From positions 1 to 33,956 of IMG/VR virus record IMGVR_UViG_3300034071_002683: a DNA stretch of 33,956 nt. The stretch is one strand, 5' to 3'. This document shows, one piece after another, positions 20,203 to 28,301 of the stretch. The number at the start of each line of letters is the position of its first letter. Within the stretch, counting starts at the first letter, position 1. The translations under genes were made by a program, and so were the position numbers. The DNA is from a virus. Under the pieces are notes generated by a model. The model made no database searches. It saw nothing but the letters and a program-made list of their open reading frames with translations, and was not told the origin of the DNA.

Positions 20203-20388
20203 ATGGCTTATTATGCTGAATGTCAATCTTGCTACAACGCAACCGAAAGAGGTAAACAGCGCAAACGCAGATGGACACAAAACCTAACTGATCAACAAAT
20301 AGAAGAAAAACGCGCATATATCAGGGAATATATGCGCCAGTACAGAAAAAATAAAATACACGAAAAGACTAAGCAAACGGATTGTTGA
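20203..20388 (+). CDS. 61-aa paralogue of the repeat protein
   Basis: Starts MAYYAECQSCYNATERGKQRKRRW, matching the head of the 118-aa protein at 18614 (TYYPEAQARYNATEKGKARKRK), then contains a single NLTDQQ...REYMRQYRKNK repeat. It lacks the extra repeat units, so it is a short family member or a contracted copy. It overlaps the end of the large terminase gene tail to tail by 20 nt. Function unknown; basic and helical. Confidence 0.7.
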   Translation: MAYYAECQSCYNATERGKQRKRRWTQNLTDQQIEEKRAYIREYMRQYRKNKIHEKTKQTDC

Positions 20389-21841
20389 TTTTTCCGCCAA
20401 CAAACATACCCTTGGGTGCAGAAATACCCAACTCACCAAAAGCACCGTCGGCACTATCTACAATGTCGTTGGTGAGCGGTTTTTTGCTACCATCAAATTC
20501 ATGTACCGCAGCTAGAAACTGATCGTTCCACGCACCTCTGAGTAACTTGATTTTGCCTTGCTTGGCTGCTAATGCCATAGGTAATGCACGGGTCACTTTA
20601 TCTCCCAAGGGCTTTACGCCTTTAGCATCAAAACCAGCTAATTGCTTCCGTAAGGATGCTTCGTAGCGTTTACCCGCGCTACCACCTTCCAGTTCCCATC
20701 GGACTTTACAATCTCGCCCGTCTTGATAGGCTATTTTCACTACAGAAGCATCACCCTGATCCGCCGAAACCTGTTCCCAGTGACAGTCCAGAACGTAATA
20801 AGTATCTTGATGTAAGTACATTTTGGTGCGTACACTGTAAAAACTGGACTTGGTGGCCACCGCTGCTGATGTGGCCGCAAAATCCCAAAAAGCCACTGTA
20901 GTACCACCACTAGGCACGCTACCAACGACCTCAAACCATTGCCGATTAAAGATAGTCCCTGCTTCGTATTTAATTTTCCAATTCCCTCTCAGTAGTCGTT
21001 CCATCTCTACTGGATGCAACGACAGTAAATTTTGTAAGTATTGGGGATTGGTCTCTAACAGTATCGGATTATCATAAATCGTTGCACTAATAAAGCTGAA
21101 ACTCTTAGGTGGTGCTATTTCCGCTAAATCAGGAAACTCTATCATCAATTCCTCTTTAGTATTACCCCAGTGCAATTTTTTGTTGACTCGATAGAAATAC
21201 CGTATTGCTCCTGATCTTTCTTCTATCGGGTATCCTGTTTGCGGATCAATATACCAGTCAACTAATTTGGCCACCCATGAATCAGCGTCCGGGTTGCAGG
21301 TTGCATCTATGCGCGGCTTGACACCACATACGGAACGGTTACGAGAAAATAGAAACCAGAATTGACGCTCTGAAAACTTAGTTAATTCATCAAAACCAAT
21401 ATGACATATCTGCGACCCTGGGTATTTGTCTTCTACATCTTTGTCGTACTGGGCGTGACCAAAACTGATGGCTGTACCGTTGGGAAAAGTCCAGTCTAAC
21501 TGATGTTCCCGTCCTACTGAGTTTTTTATTCTTTTGTACAAAAGCCTTGATTCATCCCATAAGCCACCTTCATTGGTTATTTCCGGTCGGGTTCGCCTAA
21601 ATATTACTGAACCATACCCAGGCGTGTTTAGATACTTAGCTGCTTTTAGCAATAACGCAAAGCTTTTCCCGCCTCCGGCTGCTCCACCGTATATGCACAC
21701 ATCAGCCTGAGTGTCATAAAATAATTCCTGCGCTCCTATCTGTGGTTCTGGTAGTTCAACATAAACCGCTTGGTTAGTTGATGACCTGGCTTTAGTGGCC
21801 TCTCTAATTTTAATTGTGTTTTTGGGATTAAGTTTGTTCAT
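20369..21841 (-). CDS. phage terminase large subunit
   Basis: About 490 aa from the ATG at 21841 (MNKLNPKN); the frame extends to 21886, but that end lies inside a hairpin with a T run. The N-terminal ATPase has Walker A CIYGGAAGGGKSFALLLK, Walker B ICHIGFDELTKF, and the coupling region TCNPDADSWVAKL. The C-terminal nuclease has TVAFWDFAAT, WELEGGSAGKRYEASL and NDIVDSADGAFGELG with the metal-binding aspartates/glutamate. It drives DNA into proheads and cuts it. Its minus-strand position, apart from portal and capsid genes, is unusual. Confidence 0.93.
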   Translation of the reverse strand: MNKLNPKNTIKIREATKARSSTNQAVYVELPEPQIGAQELFYDTQADVCIYGGAAGGGKSFALLLKAAKYLNTPGYGSVIFRRTRPEITNEGGLWDESRLLYKRIKNSVGREHQLDWTFPNGTAISFGHAQYDKDVEDKYPGSQICHIGFDELTKFSERQFWFLFSRNRSVCGVKPRIDATCNPDADSWVAKLVDWYIDPQTGYPIEERSGAIRYFYRVNKKLHWGNTKEELMIEFPDLAEIAPPKSFSFISATIYDNPILLETNPQYLQNLLSLHPVEMERLLRGNWKIKYEAGTIFNRQWFEVVGSVPSGGTTVAFWDFAATSAAVATKSSFYSVRTKMYLHQDTYYVLDCHWEQVSADQGDASVVKIAYQDGRDCKVRWELEGGSAGKRYEASLRKQLAGFDAKGVKPLGDKVTRALPMALAAKQGKIKLLRGAWNDQFLAAVHEFDGSKKPLTNDIVDSADGAFGELGISAPKGMFVGGKINNPFA

Positions 21842-21854
21842 GGTTGCGTGCATA

Positions 21855-21891
21855 ATAAAAAAACTATTGAACTTGTCTGGGTTCAATAGTT
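21855..21891 (-). terminator. terminator-like hairpin just before the terminase gene
   Basis: Minus strand: AACTATTGAAC, 8-base loop, GTTCAATAGTT, then seven T. It ends only 3-14 nt before the two nearest ATG codons. It either ends the regulator unit upstream or acts as an attenuator of the terminase gene. Confidence 0.8.
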
Positions 21892-21973
21892 GTGTAGGAT
21901 GGGTTTTTCTACTTTTAAATTTTAGCTTAATTCTGGCATTTAATGGTAATATATTTCCATACCCTAGTAACCA

Positions 21974-22000
21974 CCCGGCAACTTGTCCATGCCGGGTTTT
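21974..22000 (+). terminator. rho-independent terminator on the plus strand
   Basis: CCCGGCA and TGCCGGG around a 9-base loop, followed by TTTT. No plus-strand gene ends nearby, so it would stop transcripts running from 20203 antisense to the terminase gene. Confidence 0.6.
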
Positions 22001-22277
22001 ATGCTATAGTAGAATCTCCAACCTTGTTAAACCTGGTGGCATTTGCAGGAACGCTGCCGGGTCTTATTTGCAATTCATCTGCTATTAATTCTGCTATTTT
22101 TCTTGCAGTTCATTCACTGTCAAATGTGTTTAACACAGGATCGTTGCCAACAATAATATTATACCATTTTCCTGTCGGAATTAGTGCTATTGATACATCT
22201 TCGTAATTGTATTTTCCATTTTTCACCTTTTTGTCATCAAAAGTATTACACCATTTTACGGAAACCAGCGATCGCAT
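21999..22277 (-). pseudogene. small gene interrupted by an in-frame TGA
   Basis: From the ATG at 22277 (TAATG overlap with the regulator gene) 55 codons read MRSLVSVKWCNTFDDKK to NTFDSE, then TGA at 22110-22112. The same frame continues for 36 codons as TARKIAELIADELQ...GDSTIA to TAA. The downstream part looks like real protein (helix RKIAELIADEL), so a TGG-to-TGA change, or use of a shorter protein, is likely. Function unknown; probably co-expressed with the regulator. Confidence 0.5.
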
Positions 22278-22534
22278 TACCTGGGCAATAGGCAATCCAC
22301 GGGAATGTTGAGTGCATCGGCTATTAATTCAATTTCGCTGTAGGTAATTGTTTGCCTGCGTCCATCTTTTTCCTTAAATAAATCTTCAATAGCAATAATC
22401 ACGTTTACTGACAGTCCGGTCTTTGCGGCTAATGCCTTCCTTGACATCCCCTGTTTTTCCCGTGCCAGGAAAATATGTATTCCTATCTTTCCTTCTGATG
22501 TCAAAGTGTCATAAATCGTAGGATCTGAAATCAT
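22277..22534 (-). CDS. XRE-type helix-turn-helix regulator
   Basis: About 85 aa from the ATG at 22534 (GTG at 22540 is also possible); no Shine-Dalgarno site is seen. It has an XRE/Cro-CI fold: IHIFLAREKQGMSRKALAAKTGLSVNVIIAIED, then YSEIELIADALNIPVDCLLP. It probably represses phage genes; the 18-bp palindrome at 22646 in the divergent region is a candidate operator. It is followed by an overlapping small gene. Confidence 0.85.
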   Translation of the reverse strand: MISDPTIYDTLTSEGKIGIHIFLAREKQGMSRKALAAKTGLSVNVIIAIEDLFKEKDGRRQTITYSEIELIADALNIPVDCLLPR

Positions 22535-22645
22535 AGTCACTGGTTGGTATTAAGTTACTAATAATATATCAAAGAAAATTGCATATTTCTACAATTATCA
22601 TTTATTTTACTATTTAAAAAATATTGAAACCCTTGATCTATTGGC

Positions 22646-22663
22646 TAAACTAAGCTTAGTTTA
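22646..22663. promoter_or_regulatory. 18-bp perfect palindrome, candidate operator
   Basis: TAAACTAAGCTTAGTTTA lies 12 bp before the ATG of the prohead protease gene, in the divergent region with the XRE regulator. It would overlap the promoter/leader of the head operon, so repression of late genes is plausible. Confidence 0.65.
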
Positions 22664-22675
22664 TATTTTTTAGAT

Positions 22676-23806
22676 ATGCCAACCGCAACTAGAAATAAAA
22701 CTATTTTAACTAAATTCTTAAATTCTGATTTGCAATTAAATCAGGATGAAAGAACAGTTGGGTTTTCGTTTTCCTCGAAAGACAATATCTGCGAAAGATA
22801 TTCTTTCTCAGAAAACTTACCCGAAGGCGCTAGTGTAGTTTTTGATGAGCGTCTATCCCACGACCCCAGCCATTGGGACTTAACCAGAGTTCTTAATAAA
22901 ACCTGTCCGTTTTTGAGAAACCATCAACGCGGACAAAAATTAGGCATGGTTTCTCAAGTGGTACTAGATGGCGATAGAGGTGTTGCCACGGTTAAGCTTT
23001 CTAGAAACGCTTTGGCAAATCAATTCATATCTGATCTTGAGGACGGCACTTCTGGTGGTATTAGTTTTGGTTATTTTGTGGAAGAATACCGAGTCATTAC
23101 CCCGGCGGAATATGTTGTTAATAAAGATGGGTATCGTTCCCTGAAAACCAAGGCACTATTAGAAGCTACTAAAATAGTTTTATTTGAAGTTTCTGCTGAA
23201 GATATTCCTGCCGATCCTACCGTGGGTTACGAGAAGTCTGAAGTATTTTTTGATCAAATTTCAGTTAAGGGAGATCCAAATTTTTACCCCATGAACAAAG
23301 ATTTAGAAGCTGAATTACTAGCCACTAAAACTGCCTTAGAAGAGGTTAAATCTAGTAACGGCATCCTGTCAGAAAAACAGGCTTTGTTGATTGCTGAAAA
23401 CAATAGATTGATTGAACAAATTAAAAGTTTAAGTCAGTCTATTGAGGAAAAAACCGCTATTATTTCTGCGTTTGAGCAGCGCGAAACCATAGTATCTCAG
23501 TATTACAGCCTGCGTCAAAAAGCAGATGGATTAGTATCAGAAGGTAAATTATCTTCTGTTGAGTTTGGTGATTTATTCTCAGAAAATGCCACCGAAGATA
23601 TCAACAAACATCTCAAATCCAATAAGTTGGGCTACATGGAATTTCACCTCGATTTAATTGAGAAAAGAACCGCACTTTTACTTAATTTGAAGCAATCAAT
23701 CAGTGAACCCGTGACTAACCCTACCCCTACTGTTAATACTGCTGATATAGAATCTCGTGCTGCTCGGATTGTAGGCTCTTTATCTCAAATTAGGAGTGAA
23801 ATCTAA
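22676..23806 (+). CDS. prohead maturation protease with scaffold-like C-terminus
   Basis: A 376-aa protein. The N-terminal ~200 residues fit the HK97-type prohead protease: FLRNHQRGQKLGMV (catalytic His region), GTSGGISFGYFVEEY (Ser), and VLFEVSAEDIPADPTVG (the conserved E.S...IPADP end). The C-terminal ~170 residues (from about 210) are coiled coil-like (LLATKTALEEVKSS, LLIAENNRLIEQIKSL) and probably act as scaffold during shell assembly, then are removed. First gene of the head operon, downstream of the operator-like palindrome. No Shine-Dalgarno site. Confidence 0.88.
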   Translation: MPTATRNKTILTKFLNSDLQLNQDERTVGFSFSSKDNICERYSFSENLPEGASVVFDERLSHDPSHWDLTRVLNKTCPFLRNHQRGQKLGMVSQVVLDGDRGVATVKLSRNALANQFISDLEDGTSGGISFGYFVEEYRVITPAEYVVNKDGYRSLKTKALLEATKIVLFEVSAEDIPADPTVGYEKSEVFFDQISVKGDPNFYPMNKDLEAELLATKTALEEVKSSNGILSEKQALLIAENNRLIEQIKSLSQSIEEKTAIISAFEQRETIVSQYYSLRQKADGLVSEGKLSSVEFGDLFSENATEDINKHLKSNKLGYMEFHLDLIEKRTALLLNLKQSISEPVTNPTPTVNTADIESRAARIVGSLSQIRSEI

Positions 23807-24747
23807 TGCGTCACGAATCTTATCGTTACGATGATGAGGAATCAGGCTTTTATCCTGTATTGGCACGTAACAACTGTGCAGAAGCTACTCGCTATACCCT
23901 ATTGAACCATAACTACGCTACAGGTACAACTGGGGCAATACGCAAGTTAGTTAAAACATTTGCACCTGGTTTCTTTGCTGGTAGTGGTACATCTGTTAAC
24001 CTCCCTGGCAATCGCATTTTGCCACGGATGACCACAAGACTTGCTACCGCTGCCAATGCTACCTCTATTAGTTTTCCTGTAGGAACGGCTGGTATTTTTA
24101 TCCCCGGCGATGTATTATCTATCATCGCACCTTCAGTGCGCTTGACCGTGACATCTACCGGAAGTGGTTGGCTTGCTAATGACACCATTACTGTCACTAT
24201 TAATGGCGTATCCGTAGTCTATACTGTTGTTTCCGCAGATATTGGTGCTTCACTAACAGCAACTAACGCTAACATTGCTACTAAAGTTATTAGTGCGATC
24301 GCATCCAATTCTTATACCTCTAGATTGGTATCTGCATTGTCCGTAGCTGGCACGGCACCCGCCTCTACTATTGTTTTTTGGGCAAAAGACTTTACCAGCC
24401 TCTACAGCTTTACCGCTAGTGCCACCGCCACCAATGGTAGCGTTACCGCATCTGGTGCTGTGTTTGTCCCCAATGTTAGCATCGGTACTATTTCTGCGGT
24501 TGACCCGGTTACTGATACCGTTACCATCAGTGCGGCTGCTGTGTCTGTACCCTTGGGTATGCCTATAGGGGTCGCTGCTAGTTCACCGGAAAATTTAGGT
24601 ATGCTATCTCCTGCTGTACCTATTGATTTGCTGTACAGAGAAAGTCAAGACTACGCTTTGTACTTAGAAGCAGACGTTTACCGCGATCGCCTACCATACA
24701 TAGACGGACAGTTGATTGCTTTGTATCCTGAAATTCGTTTGGTGTAA
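23806..24747 (+). CDS. head decoration or accessory capsid protein
   Basis: A 313-aa protein whose start overlaps the protease stop (TAATG). The middle (about residues 95-250) is a threonine/serine/alanine-rich beta domain (VRLTVTSTGSGWLANDTITV, INGVSVVYTVVSADIG) typical of phage surface or Ig-like domains. The ends (ARNNCAEATRYTLLNHNY; DALYLEADVYRDRLPY-like SQDYALYLEADVYRDR) are conserved-looking. Position between protease and major capsid protein matches lambda gpD, so a decoration protein with an inserted domain is my best guess. Confidence 0.55.
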   Translation: MRHESYRYDDEESGFYPVLARNNCAEATRYTLLNHNYATGTTGAIRKLVKTFAPGFFAGSGTSVNLPGNRILPRMTTRLATAANATSISFPVGTAGIFIPGDVLSIIAPSVRLTVTSTGSGWLANDTITVTINGVSVVYTVVSADIGASLTATNANIATKVISAIASNSYTSRLVSALSVAGTAPASTIVFWAKDFTSLYSFTASATATNGSVTASGAVFVPNVSIGTISAVDPVTDTVTISAAAVSVPLGMPIGVAASSPENLGMLSPAVPIDLLYRESQDYALYLEADVYRDRLPYIDGQLIALYPEIRLV

Positions 24748-24750
24748 TTT

Positions 24751-25926
24751 ATGGCTTCTATTATTGAATTAATTAATTCACAGCCGGGGGTAGTCCAGCG
24801 CACTATTGATTTGCAGCTTGCAACTGTTAGCAGCACTGGCGAAACCTACCTAGACGGCTACCCTGATCCGGCTCTCAATCGCTTTTTCCCTTTTGTCCAA
24901 TATTCTGATCCGGTTTTAGCACTACTCAAGATGCGGGCATACACCCCAACTCTTGCTTACGTAGTTGCTACTGATGGTACTATTCCTCAGGACGTAGATC
25001 GAATTAGTGTTACCCAGGAAACTTTTGGCAACTTTAAAATAGCTAAAAGTAGATTAATTACAGAAGAGGACTTCATGGTAATGCAGCAAGCTGAAAGGCT
25101 TGCTATGTCTGGCAATGCTGAAGCTGCTGAAAGGATTAAAGATACTTACTTAGGCATACCCGCCTCTCTGTATCAAGGATGTATTAACTTGCATACTGTG
25201 CTAACACTACAGGTCGCTTGTACCGGACAATGCAACTATGTTGATCCTACATCTCGCGCTTCTGCTATCCTTAGCTACTCAAACCAAGTCCCCACTTCCC
25301 ATTTACCAGCCGCATTAACTGGAACTGCTAGATGGTCACAGTGGACAACCGCTACTGGCATTGACGACTTAGTGAGTCATATAGAGTCCTACTATCTTAC
25401 TCTACACAAGTTCCCACCTTTTATCATTATGGGTCGGGTGACTGCTAACAATCTTAGAAACCAGACTAGCACTAAAGAATCGGTAGGGCGTGCTAAGGGT
25501 ATGATTACAGAAGTAGGAGCAGCTAACCCAGCCGCTGTCGCTGCTATGCCACCTCCATCTTTATCTGAGATTTCTGGACTGATTGGTCAACGGCTTTTAG
25601 CGGGTGGTGGTCAAAATGCAAATACGCAGATTATTGTATCCGATGCTGTCTACTATCAGCGCGGTGGCGGACGTAATGGTACTGTCGAGTTGCCTTATAT
25701 TCCCAGTGGCTACTATTTCTTTGCTACCGATAATTTTATCGAAAGAGCCATTGTCCCCACCGCAAGCAACAACTTCAGAGGCGGACTAGTTACTACCACT
25801 GATATTCTCAGTAAAGAACCACCTCAAGAAAGCATTACCGTGGCGGGTCGTGGTTTTCCGTTGGCAATGGACCCCCGATTTATTGCTGCTAGGAACGTTG
25901 AGAATACTGCGATCGCTACTATTTAG
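24751..25926 (+). CDS. major capsid protein
   Basis: A 391-aa protein after the protease and decoration-like genes. The N-terminus (LNRFFPFVQYSDPVLALLKM, RAYTPTLAYVVATDGTIPQD) has the F.PFV..DP and A-Y pattern of gpE-like capsid proteins; the C-terminus (PQESITVAGRGFPLAMDPRF) resembles their end with P.E......G.PL.....PR. Length and position also fit. No N-terminal delta domain to cleave is obvious, in keeping with a gpE-like rather than HK97-like shell. Its last 8 nt overlap the end of an oppositely oriented connector gene. Confidence 0.75.
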   Translation: MASIIELINSQPGVVQRTIDLQLATVSSTGETYLDGYPDPALNRFFPFVQYSDPVLALLKMRAYTPTLAYVVATDGTIPQDVDRISVTQETFGNFKIAKSRLITEEDFMVMQQAERLAMSGNAEAAERIKDTYLGIPASLYQGCINLHTVLTLQVACTGQCNYVDPTSRASAILSYSNQVPTSHLPAALTGTARWSQWTTATGIDDLVSHIESYYLTLHKFPPFIIMGRVTANNLRNQTSTKESVGRAKGMITEVGAANPAAVAAMPPPSLSEISGLIGQRLLAGGGQNANTQIIVSDAVYYQRGGGRNGTVELPYIPSGYYFFATDNFIERAIVPTASNNFRGGLVTTTDILSKEPPQESITVAGRGFPLAMDPRFIAARNVENTAIATI

Positions 25927-26332
25927 ACTGTGACCACTTGATCTGGCTTTGACCTCTAGTCCCAAAAAAAGATGTTCCTTTGGTTGTTGATGCTGATTCT
26001 GGACTCGTATTTGTGACAATCTTTAGCAGTCGTTGATACTCAAGTCCGTACTTACTTTGTCCATAACTATTAGGAATACTTTGAAGTTCCACATTGTAAG
26101 ACTCATCATCCACTTCTAATTTTTTTAGGACTCCTGTACTATAATCACTACCTACATTTTGCTTAGTAAGTGTGATTTTGTGAGCGGTCAATAACTCAAT
26201 TGCTACGTTTTTCAAGTTCCCCCAATGGTACAGTTCCACCTCTAGAATTGCTTCTGAAAGGAATAAGTTGAACTTAGTTTCCTCACCTGTAAATTCTGGA
26301 TATTTGATAATAAAGTTGCTGAATAAAATCAT
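25919..26332 (-). CDS. DUF4054-like head-tail connector protein, on the opposite strand
   Basis: A 137-aa protein: FIIKYPEFTGEETKFNLFLSE then AILEVELYHWGNLKNVAIEL and LTAHKITLTK. This F..(Y/F)PEF...L..A......W......A..LLTAH pattern is that of DUF4054 neck proteins. GGAGG stands 5 nt before the ATG, the best site in the region, so the reading is real. It fills the space between capsid and next gene exactly, but is inverted; its ATG and the plus-strand ATG at 26331 share CATG. It would have to be transcribed from within or beyond the gene at 26331. Confidence 0.75.
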   Translation of the reverse strand: MILFSNFIIKYPEFTGEETKFNLFLSEAILEVELYHWGNLKNVAIELLTAHKITLTKQNVGSDYSTGVLKKLEVDDESYNVELQSIPNSYGQSKYGLEYQRLLKIVTNTSPESASTTKGTSFFGTRGQSQIKWSQSK

Positions 26333-26753
26333 GATTTCCTCCTATGTAAACCAGACAATTGGCTATGTAGAACCCTTTAATTCTAACCTAAGTTTGACCT
26401 TTCAAACAGGTAGTGGCCAGTTTGTTGAGGATGCTGTAGGAAATATCATTGAGTCGGTTTCTACCGTCATTGTTCACGCTTCTGTCTCTATCAAAAAAGA
26501 CTTTAAGCCTCTTTATGAAGATGCTCAAATGGGTCAAAATATCATTTATTTAAAGGGTCGTAAAATTGGCAATTGGGGTAACTTAGATATTGACTATCAA
26601 ACTACCGCGATCGCAGTTTTAACCGATTTAATGGGTGATGCAGTTACAGGTCAATGGCAATTTATTCCTGTGGTTCAAAACAGAATAAATGGATATTTAG
26701 AAGGAAGAAATAAGTACATTGAGGGTCGTTTAACAATAGCAGGTAAGGTGTGA
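26331..26753 (+). CDS. head-tail joining region protein
   Basis: About 140 aa from the ATG at 26331 (MISSYVNQTIGYVEPFN); the frame extends further upstream but would overlap the opposite gene. No Shine-Dalgarno site is visible. It is beta-rich (LSLTFQTGSGQFV, ASVSIKKDFKPLY) and ends YLEGRNKYIEGRLTIAGKV. Position between capsid/connector and a gp10-like protein suggests a neck component. No family recognised with confidence. Confidence 0.65.
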   Translation: MISSYVNQTIGYVEPFNSNLSLTFQTGSGQFVEDAVGNIIESVSTVIVHASVSIKKDFKPLYEDAQMGQNIIYLKGRKIGNWGNLDIDYQTTAIAVLTDLMGDAVTGQWQFIPVVQNRINGYLEGRNKYIEGRLTIAGKV

Positions 26754-26755
26754 TT

Positions 26756-27151
26756 ATGGTTTCAGTTAAATGGCAACGATTCAAAGTTCCTCGCAAACTC
26801 ACGGCTACCCACGCCTGGACTGCCCCTCACGCGGTAATTGTTCATGAAGGTGTTACTTTGTCTAATGGCACGGAAAACCCCGCCCGCCCTTGGGTAGATG
26901 TAGCCATTGATGAGTACGACTTCCTGGGCGAGTACACTGGTAAGTTCTCCCAATCTCAAAACTTTAAGGATGCGTTTGTATCCATGTCTGAAGGATTTGG
27001 TGAAGCTTGTCAGTCCAATCTTGAGGATGATCGGTGGCAGTGGCCACGTCCCACAGTCCGCAGAAATGGTAGAACTGTCACCTCACCTCGTAACATCGTT
27101 GATACAGGTGAATTAAAAAATTCTTATCAGGTGCAGTATGAAGGTGTTTAA
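26756..27151 (+). CDS. HK97 gp10-like neck/tail completion protein
   Basis: About 131 aa from the ATG at 26756 (a GTG lies two codons earlier). APHAVIVHEGVTLSNGTENPARPWVD, DFKDAF-like NFKDAFVSMSEGFGE, and NIVDTGELKNSYQV match the gp10-like family, with the conserved HEG, PARPW and D(T)GEL(..)S blocks. These proteins sit at the neck, joining head to tail. It overlaps the next small gene by 14 nt. Confidence 0.75.
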   Translation: MVSVKWQRFKVPRKLTATHAWTAPHAVIVHEGVTLSNGTENPARPWVDVAIDEYDFLGEYTGKFSQSQNFKDAFVSMSEGFGEACQSNLEDDRWQWPRPTVRRNGRTVTSPRNIVDTGELKNSYQVQYEGV

Positions 27152-27296
27152 GCGCAAACCTACTGTTGTTGAGTTTAAAGATATAACTAGCGCATTGAGT
27201 AACTTAGTAGATAAATCTCGCGCACAAGCGGCTTTTGTTGAGTTACAAGATGCACTCAGTAAGTTAAGAAAAACACCTTCTCATGAAAGTATCTGA
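27138..27296 (+). CDS. 52-aa protein in the connector operon
   Basis: A 52-codon frame, MKVFKRKPTVVEFKDITS to KTPSHESI, that overlaps the gp10-like gene (14 nt) and the next gene (14 nt). AGGTG precedes the ATG. It is helical (FKDITSALSNLVDKSRAQAA). The interlocking overlaps on both sides make it likely to be translated. Function unknown. Confidence 0.65.
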   Translation: MKVFKRKPTVVEFKDITSALSNLVDKSRAQAAFVELQDALSKLRKTPSHESI

Positions 27297-27651
27297 TTTA
27301 AGAAAGCGTTTAAGTGCATTACTTGCTACTGAGTTAGGCACTTACACAAACGGACTACCTTCTATTTGGGTGTACGGTAGTTCATCTCAGCCACCATCAG
27401 CAAGTAACGGACTTGAGTGCTTAATCAAAGAAGTTCCCAGTGTCGCCGCTAAGGTTGTCAGCAGTGGCTCTAAGTACAAGCCGCAGCAATGGGAAATTCT
27501 ATTACGCAACTGGACTAAAAATTCAAATCTACCTATTGCTCTCAATAAGATAGAAACCGGATTTATTGTCTTGCGTTACACGCACATTCCCGCAACTTCT
27601 GATGTACTAGAACAAGCCAGGATTTTCATCTTTGACCCTGTAGTGATTTAA
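27283..27651 (+). CDS. putative tail terminator/head-tail joining protein
   Basis: A 122-aa protein with the plan of gpU-type tail terminators: N-terminal helix (SDLRKRLSALLATELG), then PSIWVYGSSSQPPSASNGLECLI, strands ending QWEILLRNW, a helix (LPIALNKIETGF) and a final strand pair (IVLRYTHIPATS, ARIFIFDPVV). Position after the gp10-like gene and before the tail protein genes agrees. Match is by plan, not by signature residues. Confidence 0.5.
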   Translation: MKVSDLRKRLSALLATELGTYTNGLPSIWVYGSSSQPPSASNGLECLIKEVPSVAAKVVSSGSKYKPQQWEILLRNWTKNSNLPIALNKIETGFIVLRYTHIPATSDVLEQARIFIFDPVVI

Positions 27652-27655
27652 ACTT

Positions 27656-28267
27656 ATGCCGATTACCATAGATTTTGCCAGACTAAAATCTGTCACAACC
27701 AATGCTACCAACGCAGTCATTAACCCCGGTGCTGCGGTAGAAGTAGACACTAGTCTTGAGGAGTCTCAATTTATTCCATTCACTCATGCCAGTATCACCC
27801 CTGCCACATTTAACGTTTCTGGATGTAACATCACCACTGGCAGCGCAACCATTACGACGACTACTGCTAATGGTTTTGCTAACGTCCGTATAGGTGACGT
27901 AGTTACTGTTTCTTCTGGTGGTGGCACAATTGCTGCTAACACTGTTACTGCTATCGACAGTACCACTTCTATTACCATCAGTGTTAACGCTACTGCACCC
28001 AGTACGACAGCAAACAGCACTGTACTTACTTTTGTACCACCTGCTATTGCTCCAACCACTTGGGGTATTCGGTTGCTCTATGAAAAAAGAGGTTCAGTAG
28101 TTGTTATTCGTCCCACTTTATACCTGTACGACGGCACTCTTGGTGGTACAACAGGAACTCCCGCCAACGCAACCACGGCAATCAACCTTGTGGATTCCCA
28201 GGGCAACGTTCCTAGTGTAGATTTAGACGCACTCTACAATACCATCCGTGTTGGTCGTAGCGCGTAA
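27656..28267 (+). CDS. tail-region structural protein
   Basis: A 203-aa protein. Residues 48-125 form a Thr/Ser-rich beta domain (FNVSGCNITTGSATITTTTA, IGDVVTVSSGGGTIAANTVTAI), flanked by parts that look like a tail or connector protein (MPITIDFARLKSVTTNATNA; WGIRLLYEKRGSVVVIRPTLY). The inserted domain resembles those in the genes at 23806 and 28302. It is probably a virion protein; its exact role is unknown. Confidence 0.55.
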   Translation: MPITIDFARLKSVTTNATNAVINPGAAVEVDTSLEESQFIPFTHASITPATFNVSGCNITTGSATITTTTANGFANVRIGDVVTVSSGGGTIAANTVTAIDSTTSITISVNATAPSTTANSTVLTFVPPAIAPTTWGIRLLYEKRGSVVVIRPTLYLYDGTLGGTTGTPANATTAINLVDSQGNVPSVDLDALYNTIRVGRSA

Positions 28268-28301
28268 TTAAGTTAATTTATTTTCTTTTGAGGTATTAAA
28301 A

